From DRLZ01 sp036478815 (GTDB lineage Bacteria > Pseudomonadota > Gammaproteobacteria > Methylococcales > DRLZ01), in NCBI GenBank assembly GCA_036478815.1, contig JAZGEP010000201.1:1-16977 (forward strand): 16,977 nt of DNA. The letters are read 5' to 3'. Below, one piece after another: positions 6,317-14,065 of this stretch. The translations under genes were made by a program, and so were the position numbers. The notes beneath the pieces are model-generated. The model saw nothing but the letters and a program-made list of their open reading frames with translations. It ran no database searches and was not told the origin of the DNA. Within the stretch, counting starts at the first letter, position 1. Every line of letters starts with the position of its first letter.

Positions 6317-6916
6317 TTAGAATGATTCTTGTAATTTCAACAAAGCTTCACGACCATGATGAAAAATAGGCCATCCATCTCCTGGTAAAACAGTCTCAAT
6401 TGTAGTGATTGCTGCAAGCTGTTTGACAGATTGAGTTGCCTTTTCTGTATCTGTCAATTTTCCGGGTGGTAATAAACATAATTCACCACCAACATGACAA
6501 CGTACCAAATCACCGGTAATCAATGTTGTTTGTTCCAAGAGTAAAGCCAGTTCACCTGGCGTTTTAGAACCGTGCATTTGGTAACTGTGTAAACCAGGAA
6601 CAACTTCCTCGTTGTCAGCAAGCCAGCGATCACAAATGAAAGGAAAAATCACCTGTTCCTCTGCTGGAGCATAAATCTGAGCTCCGTATGTCTGGCTAAC
6701 TGCTTGTGCATCGCGGGTATGATCGCTATTGGTGATAATAATGATGGAAACGCCGCCCAGGTTTTTCAGGTGTTCATGATCATGTTTTGAGAGTGATAAA
6801 GGATCAATGACAATATTGCCTGGTTCACGCACCCACAGCACGCTATGAAAATCCAGATTACGCTGTTCGTCGAATAAGGACCATCCAAACAGATCTTTGC
6901 GATGTAATTGTTTCAT
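6317..6916 (-). CDS. Divergent metallo-beta-lactamase-fold protein
   Basis: This is a 199-residue cytosolic protein with an MBL-fold layout: NIVIDPLSLS (34-43), IIIITNSDHTRDA (58-70), MHGSKTPGELALLL (114-127), LITGDLV (132-138) and VLPGDGWPIFHHG (176-188). The canonical HxHxDH metal motif is reduced to ITNSDH: the Asp65-His66 pair is present, but the two preceding His positions are Ile and Asn. The usual PGHTPG His is replaced by Ser-Lys. Asp136 and His186/His187 remain. It may bind one metal, or be a non-hydrolytic or specialised member; substrate unknown. The stop codon TAA coincides with the duplicated TTA of the flanking mini-repeat. The start ATG at 6914-6916 has no strong ribosome-binding site. 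Confidence 0.75.
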   Translation of the reverse strand: MKQLHRKDLFGWSLFDEQRNLDFHSVLWVREPGNIVIDPLSLSKHDHEHLKNLGGVSIIIITNSDHTRDAQAVSQTYGAQIYAPAEEQVIFPFICDRWLADNEEVVPGLHSYQMHGSKTPGELALLLEQTTLITGDLVRCHVGGELCLLPPGKLTDTEKATQSVKQLAAITTIETVLPGDGWPIFHHGREALLKLQESF

Positions 6917-6944
6917 TGTTTGTGATTGTTAAGTTCAGGACTGT

Positions 6945-6963
6945 TTAGGAACGTGCATGAAAT
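6945..6963 (+). repeat. Lone family 1 repeat end upstream of the hydrolase gene
   Basis: TTAGGAACGTGCATGAAAT has the orientation of a left end, but no matching right end is found within about 200 bp. It matches the lone end at 14582 over its first 15 or so bases. It lies 29 bp upstream of the start codon of the minus-strand hydrolase gene. Confidence 0.5.
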
Positions 6964-7398
6964 CGAAATAAATATGATATCAGTTCATGGTTAACTTTAT
7001 TCGCTGTTTTTTCATTCTACTTTGTTACATTTCACAAAGACTAAATAAAAACATTTCTATACAAGGGTGCGTTTTACGCACTAATCGGAGTTGGTTTGTC
7101 CGTTTGCTAGCGCAATGGTGTGTACAACACACCTTATTTCATTTTATGAAGGAGTGGAATAATCACCTCCCACAGTTAGAACGATACCCTGTATAATTTC
7201 TGAAATTGTGACTTATGTGAAACATAAACTCATAACATTGTTTGCTCCTAATCTGCTCTTTTAGCTGAATAATGTCATGCATGGCATAGCAAGCCTTGTT
7301 TGCATATGAAACAGTGATTTTGAAATCGATGAATACATACAAATTAATTCCGCAGGTAAAATACAAGCAGTCACACCCACCTCTCAAATCAACTAAAA
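6964..7398. other. Intergenic region upstream of msrB with no recognised gene
   Basis: I see no gene here. The plus-strand open frame at 6987-7196 resembles nothing I recognise and has no ribosome-binding site. At 7141-7162 lies ATTTTATGAAGGAGT-GG-AATAA, repeated with two base changes at 16429-16450. A short palindrome, ATGTCATGCATGGCAT, lies near 7273. The msrB promoter should be in the right part, but I could not identify a convincing -35/-10 pair. Confidence 0.4.
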
Positions 7399-7812
7399 AT
7401 GACTCCAAACAAAACACCGCACTCCGACCAGGAATGGAAACAACAACTCACCCCAGATCAATACCGGGTATGTCGTCAAAAAGGTACTGAGCCAGCCTTT
7501 ACAGGCAAGTATGCAGATAATAAACAATCTGGCAAATATGATTGTGTGTGCTGCGGACAACGATTATTCGATTCTGCTACTAAATATGATTCTGGTTCAG
7601 GGTGGCCTAGCTTCTGGCAACCGGCATCTGACCAAGCCTTGCAGGAAAATCGAGATTCGAGTCACGGCATAACGCGAGTTGAAGTGGTTTGTTCAAACTG
7701 CGATGCTCATCTGGGTCATGTGTTCGAAGACGGGCCTCAGCCCACAGGGTTACGCTATTGTATAAACTCTGTCGCGCTGGATTTCAACGGTGATGATTCT
7801 GAACAAAGCTAA
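7399..7812 (+). CDS. msrB: Peptide-methionine (R)-S-oxide reductase MsrB
   Basis: This is a 137-residue cytosolic enzyme that reduces methionine-R-sulfoxide in proteins, repairing oxidative damage. It starts with the family-typical LTPDQYRVCRQKGTEPAFTGKY (17-38). The zinc-binding pairs are C49/C52 (YDCVCCGQRLF) and C98/C101 (CSNCDAHLGHVF). The catalytic centre is RYCINSVAL with Cys121, and SGWPSFW (67-73) forms the substrate pocket. It is of normal single-domain length with no MsrA fusion. The stop lies inside the start of the following aminopeptidase gene, a 20-bp overlap, so the two are probably co-transcribed and translationally coupled. Confidence 0.95.
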   Translation: MTPNKTPHSDQEWKQQLTPDQYRVCRQKGTEPAFTGKYADNKQSGKYDCVCCGQRLFDSATKYDSGSGWPSFWQPASDQALQENRDSSHGITRVEVVCSNCDAHLGHVFEDGPQPTGLRYCINSVALDFNGDDSEQS

Positions 7813-9121
7813 TCTCGAAGTGCAGGCATACGCACAATCTTTGCTGAATTTTATTGACGCCAGTCCAAGCCCTTGGCATGCGGTTGCTACTATACGCGAA
7901 CAACTGGATGCAGCGGGTTTCTCTCAACTGAATGAACACGATAACTGGCAATTAAAACGCGGAGAATCTTATTATGTTATTCGCGATGATTCCTCAATTA
8001 TATTTTTTAGAGTTGGCCAACAATCGCTCCAACAAAGTGGATTTCGTATCGTTGGTGCCCATACCGATTCACCAGGGTTTCGTATCAAGCCGAATGCATT
8101 AATTCGTAAACAAGATACTTTAATGCTTGGTGTTGAAGTTTATGGTGGCCCTATACTGGCAACCTTCACTGATCGCGATCTGAGTCTGGCTGGCAGAATT
8201 AGTTTGCGAACAAAGAGTGTTTTACCGGATATAAAACTGGTTCGTTTTGAGCAATCAATCGTTCGTATTCCCAATCTGGCAATCCACATGAACCGTAAGG
8301 TGAATACTGATGGATTGAAGCTGGACAAACAAACCGAACTGCCGTTATTGTTTTCAGTATCCAACAATCAGCCACAGTCTTCTGTTGATCAATTTAAATC
8401 ACTATTAGCTGAACAAATACAATGCCAACCAGAAGATATACTGGCTTGGGAACTCGCAGTTTACGACACTCAACCCGGAAGTTTTTGGGGTTCAAATTCA
8501 GAATTTATTGCTAACAGTCAGCTCGATAATTTGGCATCCTGTCATGCCGGACTCAGTGCACTATTGCTATCGACTGCACAACAAAGTGATTTAACCCAGG
8601 TTTGTGCGTTTTTTGATCACGAAGAAGTCGGTAGCGAATCAATCAAAGGCGGAAATAGCAGTTTTCTATCCGATACACTGAATTGCATTGCGTCAGCTTC
8701 TGGACTGAATCAACAACAATACCGACAAACGCTTGCTAATAGTTTATTAATCAGCGCTGACATGGCGCATGCCTGGCAGCCAAGTTTTCCAGCAGCGTAT
8801 GAACCTGATCATCATGTTTTGGTGAATTCGGGGCCAGTAATAAAAGTCAACGCCAACCATCGCTACGCCTCCAACGCAGTGACTGAAGCCATGTTTATCC
8901 TGTGTTGCGAGCAAGCTAAAATCCCTTGGCAACGCTATGTGCATCGTACTGATATCCCCTGTGGGAGTACCATTGGACCGATGAGTGCAGCTCGGTTGGG
9001 AATTCAAACCGTTGATGTTGGCAACCCAATGTGGGCAATGCATAGTGTTAGAGAAAGTGCAGGGGTGTTGGATCATCAGTATTTGACGGATGTGCTAGGT
9101 GTTTTTTTTAATGCTAGCTGA
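7793..9121 (+). CDS. apeB: M18 family aminopeptidase (aspartyl aminopeptidase type)
   Basis: This is a 442-residue cytosolic zinc aminopeptidase of the M18 family, whose members release acidic or other N-terminal residues from peptides. Metal ligands are seen in order, numbered from the ATG: AHTDSPG with His90 and Asp92, SQLDNLAS with Asp245, FDHEEVGSES with Glu277/Glu278, SADMAHA with Asp323, and WAMHSVRES with His417. The N-terminal SLLNFIDASPSPWHAV and the GGPILATFTDRDLSLAGR block are also characteristic. The ATG at 7793 follows an in-frame GTG at 7790; either could be used. It overlaps msrB by 20 bp. The length is normal for the family. Confidence 0.93.
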   Translation: MILNKANLEVQAYAQSLLNFIDASPSPWHAVATIREQLDAAGFSQLNEHDNWQLKRGESYYVIRDDSSIIFFRVGQQSLQQSGFRIVGAHTDSPGFRIKPNALIRKQDTLMLGVEVYGGPILATFTDRDLSLAGRISLRTKSVLPDIKLVRFEQSIVRIPNLAIHMNRKVNTDGLKLDKQTELPLLFSVSNNQPQSSVDQFKSLLAEQIQCQPEDILAWELAVYDTQPGSFWGSNSEFIANSQLDNLASCHAGLSALLLSTAQQSDLTQVCAFFDHEEVGSESIKGGNSSFLSDTLNCIASASGLNQQQYRQTLANSLLISADMAHAWQPSFPAAYEPDHHVLVNSGPVIKVNANHRYASNAVTEAMFILCCEQAKIPWQRYVHRTDIPCGSTIGPMSAARLGIQTVDVGNPMWAMHSVRESAGVLDHQYLTDVLGVFFNAS

Positions 9122-9271
9122 GTTATTCAAACAGCTGTTTCCACCCTGCAATTACAGAATGGTGAGATAGAGTCTTCATCAATTTGATCAGCTAATAGCT
9201 GTGTAACTCTCGTGCCACTGTTATACTGAATCCAGGGAAGTTTTTACAGGATCGCAAGGCGAAATTCTACG

Positions 9272-9787
9272 ATGTTACGATTTTTTATTATTTTTGTGAT
9301 TATTCAGGGTGTGTTGTTCACTTTGGAATTACTTCAGCCAGTGCGGGAATTTTTTGTGATTCCGTTTACCGAGGTGATTGCACACGCAAGCGCCTGGGTT
9401 GTCCAGCTGTTTGACTCAAACGTGATTTCGCACGGTATTCTTTTGCAAGACAGCAAAACTGGTTTTGCTGTGTCTATTGAATCTGGTTGTAATGGCATCG
9501 AAGCCGCACTAGTTTTGATTGCAGCTATTCTGGCATACCCTGCACCCTGGAAGCACAAGCTGATTGGTTTAGTTGCAGGTTTGCTAACAATTCAAATCCT
9601 TAATCTGATACGCATTATCAGCCTGTTTTATCTTGGACAATGGAATCAGCAAGTCTTTGAGTGGGCACATTTGTATGTTTGGCAGGGGTTGATCATGTTG
9701 GATGCACTCGTTGTATTTCTGATTTGGTTGAGAACAATTCCTGTTACAGACGGTTCAAACGATTCTCCACCTTATGAAACGGCCTGA
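9272..9787 (+). CDS. xrtH: Exosortase H (XrtH)
   Basis: This is a 171-residue polytopic membrane protein of the exosortase/archaeosortase superfamily, inner-membrane cysteine transpeptidase-like enzymes that process proteins with C-terminal sorting signals. The catalytic positions are all present: Cys73 in IESGCNGIEAAL, Arg114 in LNLIRIISLFYLG and His133 in FEWAHLYVWQGLIM. The short length and sequence match the XrtH type, whose known substrates carry IPTLxxWG-CTERM tails. The start at 9272 has AAGGCG about 11 nt upstream. A TATACT hexamer at 9222-9227 could be a -10, but no good -35 accompanies it. It overlaps the next gene by 14 bp. Confidence 0.88.
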   Translation: MLRFFIIFVIIQGVLFTLELLQPVREFFVIPFTEVIAHASAWVVQLFDSNVISHGILLQDSKTGFAVSIESGCNGIEAALVLIAAILAYPAPWKHKLIGLVAGLLTIQILNLIRIISLFYLGQWNQQVFEWAHLYVWQGLIMLDALVVFLIWLRTIPVTDGSNDSPPYETA

Positions 9788-10397
9788 GTTTTCTCCACTA
9801 ACCATTTTCATTTGCAAAGTATTATTACTGCTCCCGGTTTGCTTGGCAGTGTGGTATTGGTTATTAACACCGCTGAATACGCCGCTGGCATGGTTAGCCC
9901 ATCTTGCGCTCACCACTCTCTGGGGTGATGTAATTGAAGTGGTTCAGCTGATTGGGCATCAGCTTGATGTGACGACATGGTTGGCGCCGCCTGGACAACC
10001 CAATAACACGCGTGCTTCAATCATACTTGAAATTAATCCGCTGCTTTACTCTTATAGCCTGCCATTTGCCGTAGCATTGATTTTAGCAACACCAGCTACC
10101 TGGGTTAAAAAGCTAATTGCACTATTGATTGCTTATGTGTTGTTATTGCTGATTCAAAGCTGGGGGGTGTGTTTTCATATTGTAAAAACACTCGTGTTTC
10201 AGTCTGGGCCGGAAATCAATGCGCGTTTGAGTTTTTCTACAATATCGCAAGCTTTGATTGGCCTCGCATATCAATTCGGTTATCTGATTTTGCCAAGTCT
10301 AAGTCCCATTGTAATCTGGATTGCCTTGTTTCGGGATTTTGTACAAAGCATCGCCCCGCAAGTGAAGATCCTGGAAAACAAATCAACACGAGAATAA
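9774..10397 (+). CDS. Exosortase H-associated membrane protein
   Basis: This is a 207-residue multi-pass membrane protein with likely helices at about 11-31, 93-108, 113-136 and 158-187. A conserved-looking loop, ASIILEINPLLYSYSLPFAVALILATP (81-107), sits between them. Proteins of this kind regularly follow xrtH, and the 14-bp overlap with xrtH here indicates translational coupling and a joint function. The specific role (substrate recognition, assembly or a scaffold) is unknown. No strong ribosome-binding site of its own is visible. The downstream plus-strand frame overlapping its end is a shadow. Confidence 0.82.
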   Translation: MKRPEFSPLTIFICKVLLLLPVCLAVWYWLLTPLNTPLAWLAHLALTTLWGDVIEVVQLIGHQLDVTTWLAPPGQPNNTRASIILEINPLLYSYSLPFAVALILATPATWVKKLIALLIAYVLLLLIQSWGVCFHIVKTLVFQSGPEINARLSFSTISQALIGLAYQFGYLILPSLSPIVIWIALFRDFVQSIAPQVKILENKSTRE

Positions 10398-10481
10398 CAG
10401 CTGTTTGGGAAAACCAGTTGCCTATTTCTGCTTGAGCTCAGGATTTTTGCGGGGATAAGATGAACTTTATTGCGTTCTTAA

Positions 10482-10655
10482 GGAATGGGCACGAAATAAC
10501 TTCGGCAACTGGCGTAGGCCATATGTATTCAAATCGACTGTTCATATTCAAGGCGCACAAACAGGCACATAGTGAGCTATGTAACTGTTTGTGCAATGCA
10601 GAAGATGAGCAAAAAGACTACTAGCCAGTTGTCGAAGGTATTTCGTGGACGTTCC
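10482..10655. mobile_element. Palindromic MITE-like repeat, family 1, copy 4, between convergent genes
   Basis: This 174-bp element has the left end GGAATGGGCACGAAATAA, followed by CTTCGGCAACTGGC. The right arm mirrors it as GGAACGTCCACGAAATAC and CTTCGACAACTGGC. TAA flanks both sides (10479-10481 and 10656-10658). The central stem is perfect over 10 bp: GCACAAACAG (10555-10564) with CTGTTTGTGC (10585-10594), around CATAG-TGAG-CTATG. The right arm has GAGCAAAAAGACTA, the family's asymmetric motif. It sits between the converging ends of the exosortase operon and the small exported protein gene, where it could also act as a bidirectional transcription barrier. Confidence 0.87.
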
Positions 10656-10710
10656 TAAGCTGCGTTACGCTGTGATTTTTGAACAGAAGGGGAATCAGGA
10701 TATTGCTTTT

Positions 10711-11226
10711 TTATTGCGAGTTGTCTATGCAGTCCAGACTTTCTACTCCGGCTAAACGGACGATAGACAGGCGACCATTTCCTAGTGGATCTAAATCATA
10801 ATCGACTGTGCCAATATTGCAGGAAGTAAAGCGAAAAGTTAATGTACCAGCCGGTGTTCTAATAACATCGGCTGGTTTAAATCCATCGCCAAAATTTGCA
10901 CCACTGGTGATGACGACAGGAATTGATACACTGGTTGCTCCGGCTGCTATTGATTCTGAGCCGACCAAAAAAACTGATTGTTTCTGATTATCATAGGTGT
11001 AATAGCTAACCACAGCCGTAGGACCAGCCGTCGTGTCAGAAATAACCAAGGTAAAACCTTCACCATCCCGAGATGGGTCGTACCAGATCCCGCTATAAGT
11101 TGAATTGATTTTGCGAGCAGTTGCTGTTGGATCAGCACCTTCCGCAGCACTGGCATCTACTGACCAAATCAACACACTCAGACTGGCCAGAATCAAAGCA
11201 AAAAGTTTGTGATCACTGTTTATCAT
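10711..11226 (-). CDS. Small exported protein with the shared C-terminal beta-domain
   Basis: This is a 171-residue protein of unknown function. It has a signal peptide (MINSDHKLFALILASLSVLIWSVDASA, probable cleavage after residue 27), a short linker, and one domain from about residue 44 to the end (YSGIWYDPSRDGEGFTLVIS...SYYTYDNQKQSVFLVGSESI...GTLTFRFTSCNIGTVDYD...LSIVRLAGVESLDC). This domain aligns over its whole length with the C-terminus of the larger protein upstream, including two cysteines (TSCN, LDC) that could form a disulfide. The gene lies 49 bp after the larger gene on the same strand, so it is probably co-transcribed. There is no CTERM sorting tail. Confidence 0.8.
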   Translation of the reverse strand: MINSDHKLFALILASLSVLIWSVDASAAEGADPTATARKINSTYSGIWYDPSRDGEGFTLVISDTTAGPTAVVSYYTYDNQKQSVFLVGSESIAAGATSVSIPVVITSGANFGDGFKPADVIRTPAGTLTFRFTSCNIGTVDYDLDPLGNGRLSIVRLAGVESLDCIDNSQ

Positions 11227-11275
11227 ACGAAACCCTGTGTGTATTGCATCATTAGCTGAGCATCATCACTATCGA

Positions 11276-13279
11276 TTAGAATCCATTTGAATTACAAGTA
11301 ATGCCGCTTACAGTAGCCAATCTTGAGATCGTTGTTATTCCCGAACCAAACTGCGGTGAATCATAACTGATTGTTCCTGCATCACATGCTGTAAATGTTA
11401 AGGTAAGCGTTCCCCAGTTGGCGCGTTTAACTTCCGTTGGGTCAAAATTTGAAAACACCGTGCCTGTGGTAACAGTCATCGGTACTTTCACTGTTGAGGA
11501 ACCAGATGCAATTGGTTCTGTGCCAATAACCCACATTTGCTTGCCATTGTCATAGGTGTAATAGGCAATTGTGACACTGCGTTGCCCATTATTATTGGAG
11601 ATATAAATAAAGTAGCCTTCCCCACTTCTGGAGGTGTCAAACCAGGCACCGCTATGTGCTGGCTGTATCCCTTTACCTTCAGCTGGAGCCAGAACAGTGT
11701 GATTTTCGTGTGAGCCGATATCACAAATTGCGGATCCATCTGCATCGCCATCAAAAGGTCGCTTCAGGCCGCGTTGATCCAGGTTGGCAATCAAATTGTC
11801 TGCACAAAAAGAATTATCGCCAGCATCAAGTGCAGGACTGCCACTCAAAAGACCATGCGTTTCAGTGCTAGCAACACCATTGATCTGTAATGGGCCAAGC
11901 TTTGGATCTCCTTGTGTAATTCCAGAGCAAGAAATATCAGCAAACACATTACTACCACTGTCAGTGGTTCCTTCACCAGCACAATTGGCCCCCACTTTAT
12001 TGTTGCCAACAATGCTATTTTTAAAGAAAATTGAACTGAGTGGTTGGCTATATGCGCCACTCCCTATTTGTGCACTGTTTTCAGTGATCGTCGTGTTGGT
12101 CAGAGTAACTGATGCGCCATACCACGAGGCAATACCACCACCTTTAGTACTCGCTGTATTGGTGGAAATTGTTGAGTTGGCGATGTTAAATTGATTCGTC
12201 CATATTTCTACGCCTCCACCGCCACGACCTGCAATATTTCTGGAGATTGTACTGCTGGAGATTCTGCCTTGAGAATTTTCATCGAGTTTAATGCCACCCC
12301 CATCGCGACCGCTGTTATTTCCGGAAACAGTGCTTGTAGAAAGATTAAGTGTACTACCACCAAATTGAATGCCTCCACCGTCATAATCAGTCGCTCGATT
12401 ATCACGTATTGTGCTTCCATCAATATTAACCGTACTAAACTGCCCACCCAGACCGCCACCAAACGTGTTCGCATGATTGCCTGCTACAGTGCTGTTGGTC
12501 ATTGACAATGTGCTGTTATTCAAAACCATTCCCCCACCAAGGTGAGCCCGGTTATACGAAATATTACTATCCTGAATGGTTATCGTGGATTTGTTGGCGT
12601 TAATCCCGCTAGCGTCATTGTTAGAAATCTCGCTTTCAATGATATTGATGACACTTTCAGAGCTGCTGATACCGCCACCAACAGATGCAGTGTTCCCGGA
12701 GACAGTTGATGAAATTAAAGTGACAGTCGAATCAAAAGCATAAATTCCACCACCATATACTCCAGGTGCTGAAATTCCATTGTCAGTGAAATCTGCGAGA
12801 CCGTTTTCGATGGTCACGCTATTCAGTCTGAGATTGCCGGAAACTACACGAAAGATTCGAAAGTGATCAGTACCAGCATCACTAGAACGTTTAATGATTG
12901 CATTATGTCCACGAATAATAATGTTACTGGTAATTGTTGGCAAGCCGTTGTTGCCTTGTTGATCCTGATTGTCGATGTTTTGAAGTGTAAATTGACTGTT
13001 TCCTGGCAAAATAATAATGTCAGGGCCATTTCCTGCCGGGCATGTATCAACAGCTGTATCGGTATTGGCTGCTGTAATTGCCTCTTGAATGGAGCAACTC
13101 TTATCCCCGGTAACGGTGACATCGCCTGCGTTTACCTGGATCTCGATAGCTGTCGCAACAGAGGTTGCCAATGCCATAGCAACTGCCACTGCACAGCGGG
13201 TTGGTCGAAACTGTGTATTGGCAAGATCATAGAGACTGCGTATAGATGAATGCCTAATGACTATTTCGTTTGGGTTCAT
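11276..13279 (-). CDS. Exported beta-helix protein (choice-of-anchor Q type) with C-terminal beta-domain
   Basis: This is a 667-residue protein, probably at the cell surface or secreted. A long n-region precedes a hydrophobic segment (AVAVAMALATSVATA, about 30-44) that acts as signal peptide. It has the CSIQEAITAAN start of a right-handed beta-helix (62-72), then about nine to ten repeats of roughly 26 residues between about 150 and 425 with the pattern STVSGNxAxxxGGGI. The segment DQRGLKRPFDGDADGSAICDIGSHE (501-525) is the hallmark of choice-of-anchor Q proteins. Where many relatives have an IPTL-CTERM or PEP-CTERM anchor, this one ends with a domain of about 125 residues (from 542, SGAWFDTSRSGEGYF) shared with the next gene. 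Ligand and function are unknown. Confidence 0.85.
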   Translation of the reverse strand: MNPNEIVIRHSSIRSLYDLANTQFRPTRCAVAVAMALATSVATAIEIQVNAGDVTVTGDKSCSIQEAITAANTDTAVDTCPAGNGPDIIILPGNSQFTLQNIDNQDQQGNNGLPTITSNIIIRGHNAIIKRSSDAGTDHFRIFRVVSGNLRLNSVTIENGLADFTDNGISAPGVYGGGIYAFDSTVTLISSTVSGNTASVGGGISSSESVINIIESEISNNDASGINANKSTITIQDSNISYNRAHLGGGMVLNNSTLSMTNSTVAGNHANTFGGGLGGQFSTVNIDGSTIRDNRATDYDGGGIQFGGSTLNLSTSTVSGNNSGRDGGGIKLDENSQGRISSSTISRNIAGRGGGGVEIWTNQFNIANSTISTNTASTKGGGIASWYGASVTLTNTTITENSAQIGSGAYSQPLSSIFFKNSIVGNNKVGANCAGEGTTDSGSNVFADISCSGITQGDPKLGPLQINGVASTETHGLLSGSPALDAGDNSFCADNLIANLDQRGLKRPFDGDADGSAICDIGSHENHTVLAPAEGKGIQPAHSGAWFDTSRSGEGYFIYISNNNGQRSVTIAYYTYDNGKQMWVIGTEPIASGSSTVKVPMTVTTGTVFSNFDPTEVKRANWGTLTLTFTACDAGTISYDSPQFGSGITTISRLATVSGITCNSNGF

Positions 13280-13320
13280 AATTCGTCACTTAGTGAGTGA
13301 TTGGAGTCTATGCCAAAACT

Positions 13321-13842
13321 TTAAATTTGTTCTGACTGAAGCTCTGCTTTGCCACAACAACGCTTGAATTTTTTACCACTACCGCATGAACACGGCGCAT
13401 TTTTACCTTGGGTAGTCTGTTGATTGGGGTTAGAAACTGATTTCACTGTCCCATCCAGGTAATACCAGCGCGATGACTTTTTCACAAAACGGCTAATTTC
13501 ATTGAGTATTTGTGGTTGACCGTTCTGAGTGTAATAGGCTTTGAAATGAATCAAGCCTTTGTTATCACCAACGGTACCATTCTTGGTTTGAATGATTTCC
13601 AGGCGTTCCCACTGCGTAACATCATTAGCAAGCTCAACAGACTTTGGGCATGTGTTTTTATCCCAGGTCATCTGGATATAAACAGAATTGTTCATTGCAA
13701 ATGCTGAATAGCGCGAGCGCATCAACTGTTCTGCTGTTGATGCATGCTTCTCACCACTATGCAGAGGTTTGCAACACTCTAGATAAGTTTTTCCAGAACA
13801 ACACAGACAGTTTGATTGATTATTAAAATTATTATTTGTCAT
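13321..13842 (-). CDS. YchJ-family protein with two SEC-C motifs
   Basis: This is a 173-residue protein of the YchJ (UPF0225) type. It has an N-terminal SEC-C-like cluster (CLCCSGKTYLECC), the family segment ASTAEQLMRSRYSAFAMNNSVYIQMTW, a central NTF2-like-looking stretch (LEIIQTKNGTVGDNKGLIHFKAYY), and a C-terminal canonical SEC-C zinc motif (PCSCGSGKKFKRCCG). Its biochemical function is not established. I use the ATG at 13840-13842; the preceding in-frame TTG is less likely. It ends 41 bp before the start of the beta-helix gene on the same strand, so a three-gene transcription unit is possible, although the functions look unrelated. Confidence 0.88.
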   Translation of the reverse strand: MTNNNFNNQSNCLCCSGKTYLECCKPLHSGEKHASTAEQLMRSRYSAFAMNNSVYIQMTWDKNTCPKSVELANDVTQWERLEIIQTKNGTVGDNKGLIHFKAYYTQNGQPQILNEISRFVKKSSRWYYLDGTVKSVSNPNQQTTQGKNAPCSCGSGKKFKRCCGKAELQSEQI

Positions 13843-13907
13843 CAATTCAGCGCTTTTTATAACAAAATACTATCAGGCATATAATTCAGTAGGTTACTTT
13901 GTAATAA

Positions 13908-14065
13908 GGTGGTTTGACGGAATAAAGTTACCAAGATTGCGCAGTATTTTTGTTTCTGACCGAATTATCTCAAGAGGCGCATAGTTATTCTACGTAACGA
14001 TTGAGATTGTTTGGACAGGGACAAAAAGGCAAGCAAAGTTGGTAACTTTATTTCGTCAAACCACC
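13908..14065. mobile_element. Palindromic MITE-like repeat, family 1, copy 5
   Basis: This 158-bp element has the left end GGTGGTTTGACGGAATAA, followed by AGTTACCAA. The right end is its inverse with one mismatch in 27 bases. TAA occurs on both flanks (13905-13907 and 14066-14068). The central stem ATCTCAA (13967-13973) pairs with TTGAGAT (14001-14007) around GGCGCATAG-TTATT-CTACGTAAC. The right arm contains GGGACAAAAAGGCAAG. It lies 65 bp upstream of the YchJ start codon. Confidence 0.87.

Noticed and set aside
6987..7196. Plus-strand open frame of 69 codons in the msrB upstream region
   Set aside because: No ribosome-binding site, no recognised domain, and a composition like random AT-rich sequence.
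11488..13249. Several open frames on both strands inside the beta-helix gene
   Set aside because: They are shadows of the repetitive 667-codon gene, which has a signal peptide and coherent domain order.
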